Positions 16,757 to 25,806 are shown, counted from the stretch's first letter. The stretch: DNA of 64,000 nucleotides from Pseudomonas sp. IPO3778 (GCF_013386825.1 NZ_JACARC010000012.1:74004-138003); one strand, 5' to 3'. Notes: generated from the sequence alone by a model not told the origin. Numbers and translations are program-made.

Positions 16757-18166
16757 CTAGAGCGCCGTGCGCTGATCAGGCTGGACTCGGTGGCGAAAAT
16801 GCGAGAATTGGTAGGCAACCGCCAGCCACATAAACCACGCGGGCATCACGCAAAGTGCCAGGCGTGTGTCTGGGCGAAGTGCCAGCAAGCAAAGTACGAA
16901 CCCGAGGAACCCAAGTGAAATCCATGCCATTGGTACGCCACCCGGCATTTTGTACAGCGATTTTTCATGTAGCTCCGGGCACTTTTTCCGATAGGCGATG
17001 TAGGACGCCAGGATGGTCGACCAGGTAAAGATCACCAGAATCGCCGAAACGGTCGACACGATGGTGAATGCCGTCATCACTTCCGGGACTATAAACAGCA
17101 GCAACACGCCCAGCAGCATCAGGAAGGTGGTAAACGCCAGGCTGATAAACGGCACACTGTTTTTAGACAGGCGCCGGAAAATCCCCGGCGCGTCGCCCAG
17201 GTCCGCCAGGCCGAACAACATCCGACTGGCGGAAAACACCCCGCTGTTGGCCGACGAAGCTGCCGACGTCAGCACCACGAAGTTCACAATCCCGGCGGCG
17301 GCGGGAAACCCGGCCACCAGGAACAGTTCAACAAACGGACTCTTGCTGGGCGACACCTGCTGCCACGACGTCACGGCGATGATGCACGCCAGGGCCAGCA
17401 CGTAGAACAGGATGATCCGCAGCGGAATCGAGTTGATCGCCTTGGGCAGCGTCTTCTCCGGCGCGCGGGTTTCAGCGGCTGCCGTGCCGATCAGCTCTGT
17501 ACCGGCGAACGAGAAGATCGCCATCTGGAACCCGGCAAAGAAGCCAAACACGCCGTTGGGAAACGCCGCCTGTTTATCCAGCAAATGGCTGAGGGAAGCC
17601 GTGACACCGGTGGGTGACACAAATGAGCTGGCAATCAGCACCACGCTCACGCTGATCAACGTCACCACGGCGATGATCTTGATGATCGCAAACCAGAACT
17701 CCACCTCACCGAACAGCCGCACCGTCAGCACATTCAAGGCAAACAGGGTCAGCAGCATCGCAATCGCCGGGATCCAGGCCGGCACGTGCGGGAACCAGTA
17801 CTGGAAAAAGCCCCCGACCACCACCGCATCCCCCACCACCGCCACGCTCCAGCTCAGCCAGTACGACCAGCCGAGAAAGAACGCGGCACGCGGCCCCAGG
17901 TACGCACCGGCAAAGTCGGCGAAGCTTTTGAAGTTCAGGTTGGATAAGAGCAACTCGCCCATGGCGCGCATCACGAAATACACAAACAGCCCGATGATCA
18001 TGTAGATCAGGATGATCGACGTGCCGGACAGCGCAATGATCTTGCCCGAGCCCATAAACAGGCCGGTACCAATCGCACCGCCCATGGCCATCAGTTGAAT
18101 GTGCCGGTTGTTGAGGGTGCGTTGCAAAGCGGGCTTTTCAATAAGCCCGGGCGCGGTTGTTTTCAT
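16757..18166 (-). CDS. Amino acid permease (APC superfamily, D-Ser/D-Ala/Gly transporter-like)
   Basis: This inner-membrane protein of 469 residues has 12 predicted helices. The AAT-family signature in helix 1 (RHIQLMAMGGAIGTGLFMGSG) and the FAGTELIGTAAAET segment of helix 6 show an amino acid:proton symporter of the CycA/AnsP-like group. An ATG at 18166 with AGAGG eight bases upstream is preferred over the GTG one codon earlier. It is the middle gene of porin-permease-amidohydrolase on one strand, spaced 77 bases from the amidohydrolase. The exact substrate cannot be read from sequence. Confidence 0.9.
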   Translation of the reverse strand: MKTTAPGLIEKPALQRTLNNRHIQLMAMGGAIGTGLFMGSGKIIALSGTSIILIYMIIGLFVYFVMRAMGELLLSNLNFKSFADFAGAYLGPRAAFFLGWSYWLSWSVAVVGDAVVVGGFFQYWFPHVPAWIPAIAMLLTLFALNVLTVRLFGEVEFWFAIIKIIAVVTLISVSVVLIASSFVSPTGVTASLSHLLDKQAAFPNGVFGFFAGFQMAIFSFAGTELIGTAAAETRAPEKTLPKAINSIPLRIILFYVLALACIIAVTSWQQVSPSKSPFVELFLVAGFPAAAGIVNFVVLTSAASSANSGVFSASRMLFGLADLGDAPGIFRRLSKNSVPFISLAFTTFLMLLGVLLLFIVPEVMTAFTIVSTVSAILVIFTWSTILASYIAYRKKCPELHEKSLYKMPGGVPMAWISLGFLGFVLCLLALRPDTRLALCVMPAWFMWLAVAYQFSHFRHRVQPDQRTAL

Positions 18167-18243
18167 CACAAAACCTCTTGTTATGTTTTTGAGTTTTGGC
18201 AGAAAAAAGTCAGGCGGTTTTTATAGTTGGGACGGCGTCGGGA

Positions 18244-19278
18244 TCAGCTGCGTTTGTTCTCGAAACCCTGCAGCACGTTGACCGCGTTGATCCCGATCTC
18301 ATCGACCATGTAGCCGCCTTCCATTACAAACAGCGTGGGCACGCCGACGCTGGCGATGATCTCGCCGATGCCGAGGAAGTCGCGGCTGTCGAGGAGGAAA
18401 TGGCTGATGGGGTCGTCCTTGAACGTGTCGACACCGAGGGAAATCACCAGTACTTCCGGTGAGAACCTGCGCAGTTGATTGCAAGCGTCGAGCAAGGCTT
18501 CTTTATAGGTGCTCCACCCGGTGTTTTTGGCCAGCGGGTAGTTCAGGTTGAAGCCCTCGCCCGCTTCTGCACCGCGTTCGGCACTGAAGCCCGAATAGTA
18601 AGGATATGAAACGGACGGATCGCCATGCAGCGAGACGAACATCACGTCGCTGCGGTTGTAGAAAATGTTCTGCGTGCCGTTGCCGTGGTGGAAGTCCACA
18701 TCCAGCACCGCAACGCGCCGGGCCCCACGGGTGATCGCCTGTTGCGCCGCAATGGCTGCGTTATTCAGGTAGCAATAACCGCCCATGTATTCCCGCGCTG
18801 CGTGGTGCCCCGGTGGGCGGCACAGGGCGAAGGCACTGTTGTGGCCTTCATCGATCAACGCCAGGCCGGTGAGAGCGATATCGGCGCTGGTCTTCACCGC
18901 TTCCCAGGTGGTGCTGGTGATCGGCGAACCGGCGTCCATCGCGAAAAACCCGAGCTTGCCGTCGATGAATTGCGGCACCTGGTCATTGGCCAAATCACGC
19001 ACCGGCCACACCAGCGGCAAGGCGTCGTGGGCACGACCGATCGCAGTCCATTCGGCCCAGGCGGTTTCTAGAAAGGACACATAGCGTTCGCTGTGGGCAT
19101 TGACGTAACAGGCCCGGTCGAAGGTGCGCGGCACGATGATATCGCCCAGCCCAACCTGCTTGACCCGGTCACGCACCGTGTCGGCGCGGCTGGGTTGTTC
19201 GAAGGACGGCTTGAGCACGCCATCCTTGAGTTCGGTGCCATGGTGCAAACGATGAGCATCGCTAAAAACAGTCAACAT
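18244..19278 (-). CDS. Acetylpolyamine amidohydrolase / class II histone-deacetylase fold
   Basis: This 344-residue zinc enzyme removes acetyl groups from acetylated amines such as acetylputrescine. When numbered from the ATG at 19278 the catalytic set falls at His158/His159 (RPPGHHA), zinc ligands Asp195, His197 (DVDFHHGNG) and Asp284 (GVDTFKDDP), and Tyr323 (GGY). As I recall, these are the positions of the same residues in the Mycoplana ramosa enzyme. The family length is about 341. An alternative ATG three codons upstream is less consistent with that. It is divergent from an Lrp-type regulator and lies upstream of the permease gene. Confidence 0.92.
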   Translation of the reverse strand: MLTVFSDAHRLHHGTELKDGVLKPSFEQPSRADTVRDRVKQVGLGDIIVPRTFDRACYVNAHSERYVSFLETAWAEWTAIGRAHDALPLVWPVRDLANDQVPQFIDGKLGFFAMDAGSPITSTTWEAVKTSADIALTGLALIDEGHNSAFALCRPPGHHAAREYMGGYCYLNNAAIAAQQAITRGARRVAVLDVDFHHGNGTQNIFYNRSDVMFVSLHGDPSVSYPYYSGFSAERGAEAGEGFNLNYPLAKNTGWSTYKEALLDACNQLRRFSPEVLVISLGVDTFKDDPISHFLLDSRDFLGIGEIIASVGVPTLFVMEGGYMVDEIGINAVNVLQGFENKRS

Positions 19279-19396
19279 GAAAGGCATCCACCCGTGAAAG
19301 ACAGGTGATTATTTTGTTCTGGCTGCGGTGGGCTTTCTTTGCTTTTACGTGCGCCGATGCTAGCGTAAACGGGCGTTTTTACCCTAAAGAGCCACC

Positions 19397-19897
19397 ATGA
19401 AGAAAAATAAAACCAAACAGGTCGCACTTGACGACACCGACCTCGCCATCCTCGCGTTGCTGCAGGCAGACGCGAGTATTTCCAACGCCGAACTCAGCGA
19501 GCGCCTGTCCCTGAGCCTTACCCCGTGCTGGCGTCGACGTAAGCGGCTGGAGGAAGAAGGCGTGATCAAGGACTACCAGGCCAACCTGGATCGCAAGATG
19601 CTGGGCCTGGAAATCATGGCGTTTGTGCATGTGCGGTTTGCGGTGCATTCCGACCACACGCCGGAGGATTTTGAAGCGGTGATCAAGGAACTGCCGCAGG
19701 TGCAGGCGTGCCACAAGATCACCGGCGATGCGGATTACCTGCTGCAGGTGCTGGCGGAGGATTTGGATGCTTACAGTGATTTTGTGGAGAGTGTTTTGAG
19801 GCGGCAGTTGGGGATTGCGTCAATTCAGTCGAGCCTGGCGTTGCGGGAAGTGAAGGCGACGAGTCGGATGGCGATTCCGGGGCGAGTGGGGAAGTGA
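19397..19897 (+). CDS. Lrp/AsnC family transcriptional regulator
   Basis: This 166-residue protein has an N-terminal helix-turn-helix (LDDTDLAILALLQADASISNAEL, recognition helix near SLTPCWRRRKRLEEEGVI) and a C-terminal RAM/AsnC ligand domain (about 70-155; VQACHKITGDADYLLQV). Such regulators sense amino acids and often control a divergent transport or catabolic gene. Here that is the acetylpolyamine amidohydrolase-permease set, 118 bases away. Start ATG 19397 follows AAAGAGCCACC. The stop overlaps the next gene's start. Confidence 0.9.
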   Translation: MKKNKTKQVALDDTDLAILALLQADASISNAELSERLSLSLTPCWRRRKRLEEEGVIKDYQANLDRKMLGLEIMAFVHVRFAVHSDHTPEDFEAVIKELPQVQACHKITGDADYLLQVLAEDLDAYSDFVESVLRRQLGIASIQSSLALREVKATSRMAIPGRVGK

Positions 19898-20217
19898 AAG
19901 AAGTTGCGCTATCGGAGCTTCAAATAGGGATAGATACATGCCTCACTGGAATCGATTTGGTTCCTGCATCCCTGCTCATCGACACCCACGCCCCGCTCGA
20001 CGTCCTTCAGGCTATGGCTGATTACCGCATTCGCACGGTGACTCAGGTCCTGGAAAACATCGCCTTTCGTAGTGAGCTGCAAAGCGACACTGTTGTGCTC
20101 TCTGACTTCGCTCAGTTGCTGGCCCTTCCGTTGCGCGGTGGCTGTGACGTGATGGATGTGATGGGTCGGCGTTTGCGGGAGCAGGTTGAGGCGCAGGCCG
20201 ATTCGGTAAGCGAGTAA
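19894..20217 (+). CDS. Conserved hypothetical protein
   Basis: This 107-residue acidic protein starts at a GTG that overlaps the Lrp stop codon (GTGA), so it is translationally coupled to the regulator. It has no membrane segment. A central region LLIDTHAPLDVLQAMADYRIRTV and DFAQLLALPLRGGCDVMDVM looks helical. I do not recognise the family with certainty, though a similar style of small protein occurs in other Pseudomonas genomes. Its position suggests cotranscription with the regulator. The REP array starts immediately after it. Confidence 0.68.
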   Translation: MKEVALSELQIGIDTCLTGIDLVPASLLIDTHAPLDVLQAMADYRIRTVTQVLENIAFRSELQSDTVVLSDFAQLLALPLRGGCDVMDVMGRRLREQVEAQADSVSE

Positions 20218-20220
20218 CGC

Positions 20221-20610
20221 AAAACCCCTGTGGCGAACGGGCTTGTCCTGTGGGGAGGGAGCTTGTCCTGTGGCTAGGGGGCTTGTCCTGTGGCTAGGGG
20301 GCTTGTCCTGTGGCTAGGGGGCTTGTCCTGTGGCGAGGGAGCTTGTCCTGTGGCGAGGGGGCTTGTCCCCCGTTGGACTGCGTAGCAGTCCCGTTTCTTG
20401 GGGGGGCGCTTCGCACTCCAGCGGGCGCAAGCGCCATCGCCATGGGGTGAGTGGTCGTCCGTTAGAGCGTGGTGTCTGATGGGGGGCTGGGGCTGCTGCG
20501 CAGCCCAACGGGGGACAAGCCCCCTCGCCACAGGAGAAGCCCCCCCTAGCCACAGGATGAGGCTTCTCATCACAGGGCAAGCCCCCTCGCCACAGGACAA
20601 GCCCGGTCAG
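20221..20610. repeat. REP-derived tandem array of 20-base units with an inverted return arm
   Basis: Six complete 20-base units start at 20241, 20261, 20281, 20301, 20321 and 20341 (GCTTGTCCTGTGG plus CTAGGGG, CGAGGGA or GGAGGGA), with partial units on each side. After a unique core (about 20371-20510) the complement of the same unit returns several times between 20511 and 20610 (ACAAGCCCCCTCGCCACAGG and variants). The whole 390-base spacer is repeat; no gene is supported in it. It looks like local expansion of one REP palindrome by slippage. Confidence 0.88.
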
Positions 20611-21723
20611 TTACGCAACGACTTCCTCATTTAAGAAGCCGTAGTCGACATACCCCTCGGCTCCGCCACCGTAGAACGTATCGCGATTGTAGGCGTTCAG
20701 CGCCACACCCCTGCGCAAGCGCTCGGGCAAATCGGGGTTGGCAATAAACAACCGCCCGAACGCCACCAGGTCTGCGTCACCGGTGGCAATGATCTGTTCG
20801 GCGCTGTCCCTGTCGAATCCGCCGGCGGCCAGGATTGGCCCGTTGAATACGTTGCGCAACGCCTTGGACGCTACGGCGGGCACGTTCACTTCGAGGTCGT
20901 CAGCGCCGCGGACGCGCGGTTCGACAATGTGCAGGTAAGCCAGGCCGTAACGATTGATCGCGCGGGCGAGGTAGCCGAAGGTCGCGCTCGGGTTGCTGTC
21001 GGACATGCTGCCGAACTGGCCACTGGGGGAAATCCGCAGCGCCACACGGTCGCCGCCCCACACCGACACCAGTGCGTCCAGGACTTCCAGGGTGAACCGC
21101 GCGCGGTTCTCGATGCTGCCGCCATAGGCGTCCTCACGGTGGTTGCTGCCGTCTTGCAGGAACTGGTCAGGCAGGTAGCCGTTGGCACCGTGCAATTCCA
21201 CGCCATCGAAGCCGGCAGCCTTGGCCCGCTCGGCGCCTCGCCGGAATTCATCGATGATGCCGGGAATGTCCTCAATCAGCAGTGCACGCGGCACCACTTG
21301 CTCCGCCTCGGCGATGCTGTCGCCGGCACGGATCACGGATTTTTCTTCACTGCGGATCGCTGAAGGCGCCACCGGCAGTTCGCCGCCCGTGTTGTCCGGA
21401 TGAGCCTGGCGACCACCGTGCCACAGTTGCAGGTAGAGGCTGGCACCCTTGGCGTGGACGGCCTCGGTGACGCGCTTCCATCCCGCCATTTGAGCATCGG
21501 TGTAGATCCCGGGCGCGCCGGCGTAGGCGATGCCCAGCGGTGAAACGCTGGTGGCCTCGGCGATCAACAGTGCGCCGTTGGAGGCGCGCTGGCTGTAGTA
21601 CTCGACCATCAGGTCGCCGGGCACGTCGCCCGCTTCGGTGCGCAGCCGGGTGAGCGGCGCCAATACGATACGGTGGGCCAAGTGCAGCGGGCCAACCTGG
21701 GTTGGGCTGAAAAGCTCGGTCAT
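20611..21723 (-). CDS. Old yellow enzyme family ene-reductase (NemA-like)
   Basis: This 370-residue TIM-barrel flavoprotein is predicted to bind FMN and reduce activated C=C bonds or nitro groups with NAD(P)H. The start TPTQVGPLHLAHRIVLAPLTR-type segment, the substrate-binding HGANGYLPDQFLQDGSN motif (His and Asn pair), and the FMN-phosphate loop ILAAGGF...LVAFGRLFIANPDLPERL are diagnostic of the OYE family. It is 33 bases downstream of an SDR gene on the same strand, and the two are probably one operon for detoxifying alpha,beta-unsaturated compounds. No regulator is adjacent. Confidence 0.92.
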   Translation of the reverse strand: MTELFSPTQVGPLHLAHRIVLAPLTRLRTEAGDVPGDLMVEYYSQRASNGALLIAEATSVSPLGIAYAGAPGIYTDAQMAGWKRVTEAVHAKGASLYLQLWHGGRQAHPDNTGGELPVAPSAIRSEEKSVIRAGDSIAEAEQVVPRALLIEDIPGIIDEFRRGAERAKAAGFDGVELHGANGYLPDQFLQDGSNHREDAYGGSIENRARFTLEVLDALVSVWGGDRVALRISPSGQFGSMSDSNPSATFGYLARAINRYGLAYLHIVEPRVRGADDLEVNVPAVASKALRNVFNGPILAAGGFDRDSAEQIIATGDADLVAFGRLFIANPDLPERLRRGVALNAYNRDTFYGGGAEGYVDYGFLNEEVVA

Positions 21724-21756
21724 GTTGAATCCTTGAAGGGTTATAAACGTGGAGGC

Positions 21757-22515
21757 CTAGACTTGGGCAATGCCGCCGTCGACAAACAGGTCGATACCGG
21801 CCACGTAGCTGCTGTCGTCGGAGGCGAGAAACAGTGCTGCCGAAGCGATTTCATCGGCTCGGCCCAGGCGACCGAGGGGCACCGTCTCGGCGAATCGGGC
21901 GCGAATTCTGGCGGCCTCTTCCGGGGTGGAAACCTGGCTGTCCATGATCGGCGTATCGATGGGCCCGGGGCTCAGGGTATTGACCCGAATACCGCGCTCT
22001 TTGAGTTCCATCGTCCAGGTACGGGCGAACGAGCGCACGGCGGCTTTGCTGGCGCTGTACATCCCGTGGGCCGGAAAGCCCTTCACGGCGGCAATCGAGC
22101 CGGTGAGGATGATGCTTGCCCCGTCGCGCATCAGCGGCAAGGCCTTCTGCACGCTGAACACCAGGCCGCGTACGTTGACGTCGAAGGTTTTGTCGAAATG
22201 CTCCGCCGCGAACTGATCGAGCAGGCGGTGCTCGATCATGCCGGCATTGGCGAACAGCACATCGATCTTGCCCTGGGTGTTCTGCACGGTGGTATAGAGG
22301 CGATCCAGGTCATCCGGCGAGGACACATCGCCCTGCACCGCCGTGACGTCGCCGCCGATCAACGCGACGGCTTCGTCCAGCTCCACCTGCCGGCGGCCGA
22401 AGATGAACACGCTGGCGCCCTCTTCCACAAAACGCTTGGCCGTCGCCAGCCCGATACCGCTGTTGCCGCCGGTGATAACCGCGACTTTGCCATTTAGCCT
22501 GCCTGGGTGACTCAT
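21757..22515 (-). CDS. Short-chain dehydrogenase/reductase
   Basis: This 252-residue classical SDR has the NAD(P)-binding motif TGGNSGIG (residues 15-22), the NAG motif (FANAG), catalytic Ser in LTGSIAA and the YxxxK pair YSASK, and ends with the DLFVDGGIAQV strand. The ATG complementary to 22513-22515 is preceded by GGAG. Substrates of the family are alcohols, ketones or quinones. FGRRQ after the second strand suggests NADP(H) preference. It is followed on the same strand by the ene-reductase. Confidence 0.9.
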   Translation of the reverse strand: MSHPGRLNGKVAVITGGNSGIGLATAKRFVEEGASVFIFGRRQVELDEAVALIGGDVTAVQGDVSSPDDLDRLYTTVQNTQGKIDVLFANAGMIEHRLLDQFAAEHFDKTFDVNVRGLVFSVQKALPLMRDGASIILTGSIAAVKGFPAHGMYSASKAAVRSFARTWTMELKERGIRVNTLSPGPIDTPIMDSQVSTPEEAARIRARFAETVPLGRLGRADEIASAALFLASDDSSYVAGIDLFVDGGIAQV

Positions 22516-22657
22516 GAGGTGCTCCGTCAAGGGGGTCCGTTACCGTTCGCCTGCGGTTGGCAGGCGACTGACTCAAAGGTTAGGTCCGATGCAGAGCACT
22601 CAGTAGAAGGGTCGGCGGAATGACGGTTATTCCTGTGACGCATGGCCACGTCTATTC

Positions 22658-22812
22658 ACGCCGGTGCCGGGGTTTTTCATCACCTCTGCGATCATGTTCA
22701 ACACGGGCCTGCAGGCGCAGAAGCTCGGGATTGCCTGGGGGTGATCGGCCTGGTCTACCTGGGGTTCCTGAGCTCCAAGGGCGCGAGCCTGGGGCTGTCC
22801 AAGCACCTCTAG
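22658..22812 (+). pseudogene. Remnant of a membrane-protein C-terminus, frameshifted
   Basis: In one frame from 22658 the DNA reads TPVPGFFITSAIMFNTGL then QAQKLGIAWG and stops at 22742. Shifting one base it continues VIGLVYLGFLSSKGASLGLS and ends at a stop at 22810-22812. The joined peptide looks like the last two helices of an amino-acid/polyamine permease, but that attribution is inference. No start or upstream part of such a gene is present. The rest of the 290-base spacer shows nothing else. Confidence 0.35.
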
Positions 22813-23846
22813 CGCAGGGATTGCTGCAGGAACTCGCTGATCAAGGCGAGTACCTGCTGCTGGATCTGCGCTTTGGGACGGGCGCCCTTGGCATCCAGGC
22901 AGATGAAGCCTTCGCCGGGGTCGCTCTGTTCAATCCGCTCCACCGCGCCCGGCTTGCATAGAGGCAGGAAGCTGAAGTGGGTGGCGTCGCTGATTTCCAC
23001 GTAGCGTGAAGTTGTCGGCGGCAGGCGTTTTGCCAGGTCGGCCGACTCCAGCGCGGCGGGCAATTCCGGGGACGGTGTGCCCGCTGCAATCACCAGCGTA
23101 GGCCGGTGCAACGCCGCCAGGCTTTCATCGCTGAAGCCGCGGGCGAAGCCCAGGTCCAGGGACACAATGGCGGCCACGCGCTGGTCGCTCAAGTCTTCGG
23201 CCAAGCGCTGTTTGGCCTGCGTCGTGCGACCCGCCTCGATCAGTTCGTAGGCCTTGCAGGGCGCGATCTCGGGATGCACTTTGCAGTCGTCGGTAAAGCG
23301 CTGCGGGTCAAACCGGGCGCCGCCGACTTCCAGTGCGGTCCAGCCACCGAGTGAGTGCCCCACCACGGCGACTTTGTGATCGGCCACCGCGCCAAACCGC
23401 TTGGGTTGGGCGATCACGGCGTCGATCACCCGGTGGATATCCAGGGGACGCTTCCATAGCTCGGAGGCGGCGGGCTGGGTGCGGTCCTTGCTGGTGGTGC
23501 CCGGATGGTTGGGCGAGGCGACGATATAACCCTGCCCGGCCAACGCACTGGCGAGCCAGGACTGGTTGATCCAGTTACCGAAGATGCCGTGGGAAATCAC
23601 CACCAGCGGATGCTCGCCGGCAGCCGGCGCGGCGTCCCTCAAGGCCAGTGCACCCACAAACACCGGATTGTCCGCAATCAGTTGCGGCGTGCCGGCAGCC
23701 TGGGTCGGGTACCACACCGCCACCTGCAACGGCCTGCCGTGTTCAGCGTCGGGGATCACGATTTCCTGGAATCCGGTCCGCACCTCATTGGCCTGGGCCA
23801 GGCCGGTGACAACCATCCATAACAGCGCAGCACACAGCGTTTTCAT
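22809..23846 (-). CDS. Exported alpha/beta hydrolase (dienelactone hydrolase / PAF-acetylhydrolase-like)
   Basis: This 345-residue protein has a signal peptide (MKTLCAALLWMVVTGLAQA) and an alpha/beta-hydrolase domain. The nucleophile elbow is GHSLGG with Ser165, the oxyanion region SHGIFGN (about 85-91), and the catalytic His is probably in SDATHFSFLPLC. The opening VWYPTQ segment is typical of the predicted dienelactone hydrolase / platelet-activating-factor acetylhydrolase group, so an ester is a likely substrate. The ATG complementary to 23844-23846 starts the signal peptide, with AGGGAACTCAAGG upstream; the longer frame is not credible. Confidence 0.85.
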   Translation of the reverse strand: MKTLCAALLWMVVTGLAQANEVRTGFQEIVIPDAEHGRPLQVAVWYPTQAAGTPQLIADNPVFVGALALRDAAPAAGEHPLVVISHGIFGNWINQSWLASALAGQGYIVASPNHPGTTSKDRTQPAASELWKRPLDIHRVIDAVIAQPKRFGAVADHKVAVVGHSLGGWTALEVGGARFDPQRFTDDCKVHPEIAPCKAYELIEAGRTTQAKQRLAEDLSDQRVAAIVSLDLGFARGFSDESLAALHRPTLVIAAGTPSPELPAALESADLAKRLPPTTSRYVEISDATHFSFLPLCKPGAVERIEQSDPGEGFICLDAKGARPKAQIQQQVLALISEFLQQSLR

Positions 23847-23999
23847 CCTTGAGTTCCCTAAGTGGCTAAGCGCCATATTCTGCCATGGCCCACGTGGGAA
23901 CACAGACCTGAAATCAACGCGCGTATAAACCATCAGACTATGGCAACTATCCGAACGGTATGACTACCATGCAACCACACTCCTTTCAGATAGCCCCCA

Positions 24000-25640
24000 A
24001 TGATCAAAGCCAGCCTGCGTAGTCACCTGACCCTATGGTTTGCCGGTTTGTCGCTGCTCACGCTGGTGAGCGTTGGTTTTTACGTTGGGCATATCGCCAC
24101 GGAACAAATGAAGCTCGCCAGTGGTAATGCGCTGCTCAGCACCGCCCGCTCCACCGCTGCGCTGCTGGCCGTACAACTGCGGGAACGCCAGCTTGAGGTG
24201 TCCCTGCTCAGCCGCGCGCCGGTGTTTCGCCGGGGCAACCTGGACGACCCGGATATCCTGACCTCCATGCAACTGCGCACCCAGTCCCGCGCCGAATACG
24301 CGTGGATGGGCGTGGCCGACAGTGACGGCCATGTGCGCCAGGCGGTGAACGGGTTGTTGGTGGACCAATCGGTCAAGGCGCGCCCCTGGTTCCAGGCCGG
24401 GTTGCAAGGCAACTACACCGGCGATCCCCACGAGGCGGTGCTGCTGGCCAAACTGTTGCCGGGCGCCACCGGTGAGCCTTGGCGCTTCATTGATTTTGCC
24501 GCGCCGATCCGCAATGCCGAAGGCCAGGTGATTGGCGTGCTCGGCGCCCACGCCCATTGGACCTGGGTGACCCAGATCGTCGATTCGGCCGTGATGCAAA
24601 AAGGCGCGGCACCGGACGTCGAGGCGCTGATCATCGACAGTGACGGCAAGGTGCTCTACCCCGAGCAACTGGCCGGTGAACAACTGCCCCAGGACCGGCT
24701 CTCGAACACCACCGGCTGGTCGGTCGACAATGGCTACGTGACCAGCGCAGTCGCGGTGCCCAGCCCGTCGAACTCCAGCCTGACGTGGTACATCGTGATG
24801 CGCCAGCCGCTGGAAATCGCCCTGCATCCCGCGCGCGTGCTGCTCTACAAGCTGCTGCTGTTGGGAGTGATCGCCGCGGTGGCTTTCGGCTTCGTGGCCT
24901 ATTACCTGGCGCTGCACCTCAGCCGGCCCATCGAGGATCTCGCACGGTCGGCCAAGCAGGTCCAGGACCACCAGCCCGGCGCTTTTTTCCCCCAGGACCA
25001 TTTCGTACTGGAGATCGCGCAGCTCGGACAGTCCATCAAAAGCATGACCCAGTCGCTGCTCGGCAAGGAGCGCGAGTTGCAAGAAACCAACGCCTCCCTG
25101 GAAGCCATCGTCGCCCAACGCACCGCGGCCCTGACCCAGGCCAATGCCGAGCTGTTGAACCTGGCCAGCCACGATGCCCTGACCGGCGTCTACAACCGCC
25201 GGCGCTTCGACGAAAAACTCGCGGAATACAGCCTGCTCTTCCAGCGCAGCGCGCGCGCGTTTGCCCTGCTGCTGATCGACGTCGACCATTTCAAGCGCAT
25301 CAACGACACCCATGGCCATGCCGTCGGCGACGACGTACTGCGCCAGCTCGCGCAACTGATCCAGCAAACCACCCGCGCCACCGACTTCGTGGCCCGCTAC
25401 GGCGGTGAAGAGTTTGCCGTGCTGCTGCCGGAAATCGAAGCCCCGGACAGCCCCGACGTGGTGGCCGAAAAGATTCGTACGGCGATCGCCGGGGCGCACT
25501 TTGAGTGGGTGGGACAGGTCACGGTGAGTGTCGGCATCGGGCTCGTAGAGGCCTCGGACAGTGACACGACGGTGCTGATCAAGCGTGCGGACCAGCAGTT
25601 GTACCTGGCAAAATCGTCGGGGCGTAATCGCGTGGCGTGA
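24000..25640 (+). CDS. Diguanylate cyclase with periplasmic Cache-like sensor and HAMP
   Basis: This 546-residue protein is anchored by an N-terminal helix (about 10-30) and a second one (about 280-303) that flank a periplasmic double-Cache-like sensor with motifs EYAWMGVADSDGH, KARPWFQAGLQGNYTG and DFAAPIRNAEGQVIGVLGAH. A HAMP segment and coiled coil follow, then GGDEF (about 385-546) with GGEEF at 468-472. The inhibitory site RATD (459-462) is exactly five residues upstream. The sensor type commonly binds amino acids or carboxylates. The gene is monocistronic. Confidence 0.92.
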   Translation: MIKASLRSHLTLWFAGLSLLTLVSVGFYVGHIATEQMKLASGNALLSTARSTAALLAVQLRERQLEVSLLSRAPVFRRGNLDDPDILTSMQLRTQSRAEYAWMGVADSDGHVRQAVNGLLVDQSVKARPWFQAGLQGNYTGDPHEAVLLAKLLPGATGEPWRFIDFAAPIRNAEGQVIGVLGAHAHWTWVTQIVDSAVMQKGAAPDVEALIIDSDGKVLYPEQLAGEQLPQDRLSNTTGWSVDNGYVTSAVAVPSPSNSSLTWYIVMRQPLEIALHPARVLLYKLLLLGVIAAVAFGFVAYYLALHLSRPIEDLARSAKQVQDHQPGAFFPQDHFVLEIAQLGQSIKSMTQSLLGKERELQETNASLEAIVAQRTAALTQANAELLNLASHDALTGVYNRRRFDEKLAEYSLLFQRSARAFALLLIDVDHFKRINDTHGHAVGDDVLRQLAQLIQQTTRATDFVARYGGEEFAVLLPEIEAPDSPDVVAEKIRTAIAGAHFEWVGQVTVSVGIGLVEASDSDTTVLIKRADQQLYLAKSSGRNRVA

Positions 25641-25689
25641 CGGTGTATGCTTCGCGCTCTCAAAACCCAACGTCTCCAGGGAGGGCCGC

Positions 25690-25806
25690 ATGGGCATTTT
25701 GGATCGTCTGTTGGGTGGGCGCTTTACCCTGCCGCCGCCCGAAGAAACCAACACCAGCCACGCCGCGATCATGCGGGAGGTGAATAGCCATGCCCATCGC
25801 CGATAA
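25690..25806 (+). CDS. Possible small protein (38 residues), overlapping lysE-type gene
   Basis: An ATG at 25690 preceded by an excellent GGGAGGG ribosome site opens a 38-residue frame (MGILDRLLGGRFTLPPPEE...). It overlaps the following exporter gene by 17 bases in another frame. The composition (amphipathic start, charged tail) does not match a family that I know. It may be a genuine small protein or a leader that couples translation to the exporter gene. Confidence 0.45.
   Translation: MGILDRLLGGRFTLPPPEETNTSHAAIMREVNSHAHRR

Noticed and set aside
20241..20370. Possible CRISPR array
   Set aside because: Units of 20 bases are contiguous with no spacers, and complementary copies return downstream; this is REP-type repeat.
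24033..25772. A 579-codon frame antisense to the Cache-GGDEF gene
   Set aside because: Shadow of a GC-rich gene; the sense strand has GGEEF and sensor motifs, and the antisense translation has no recognisable domain.
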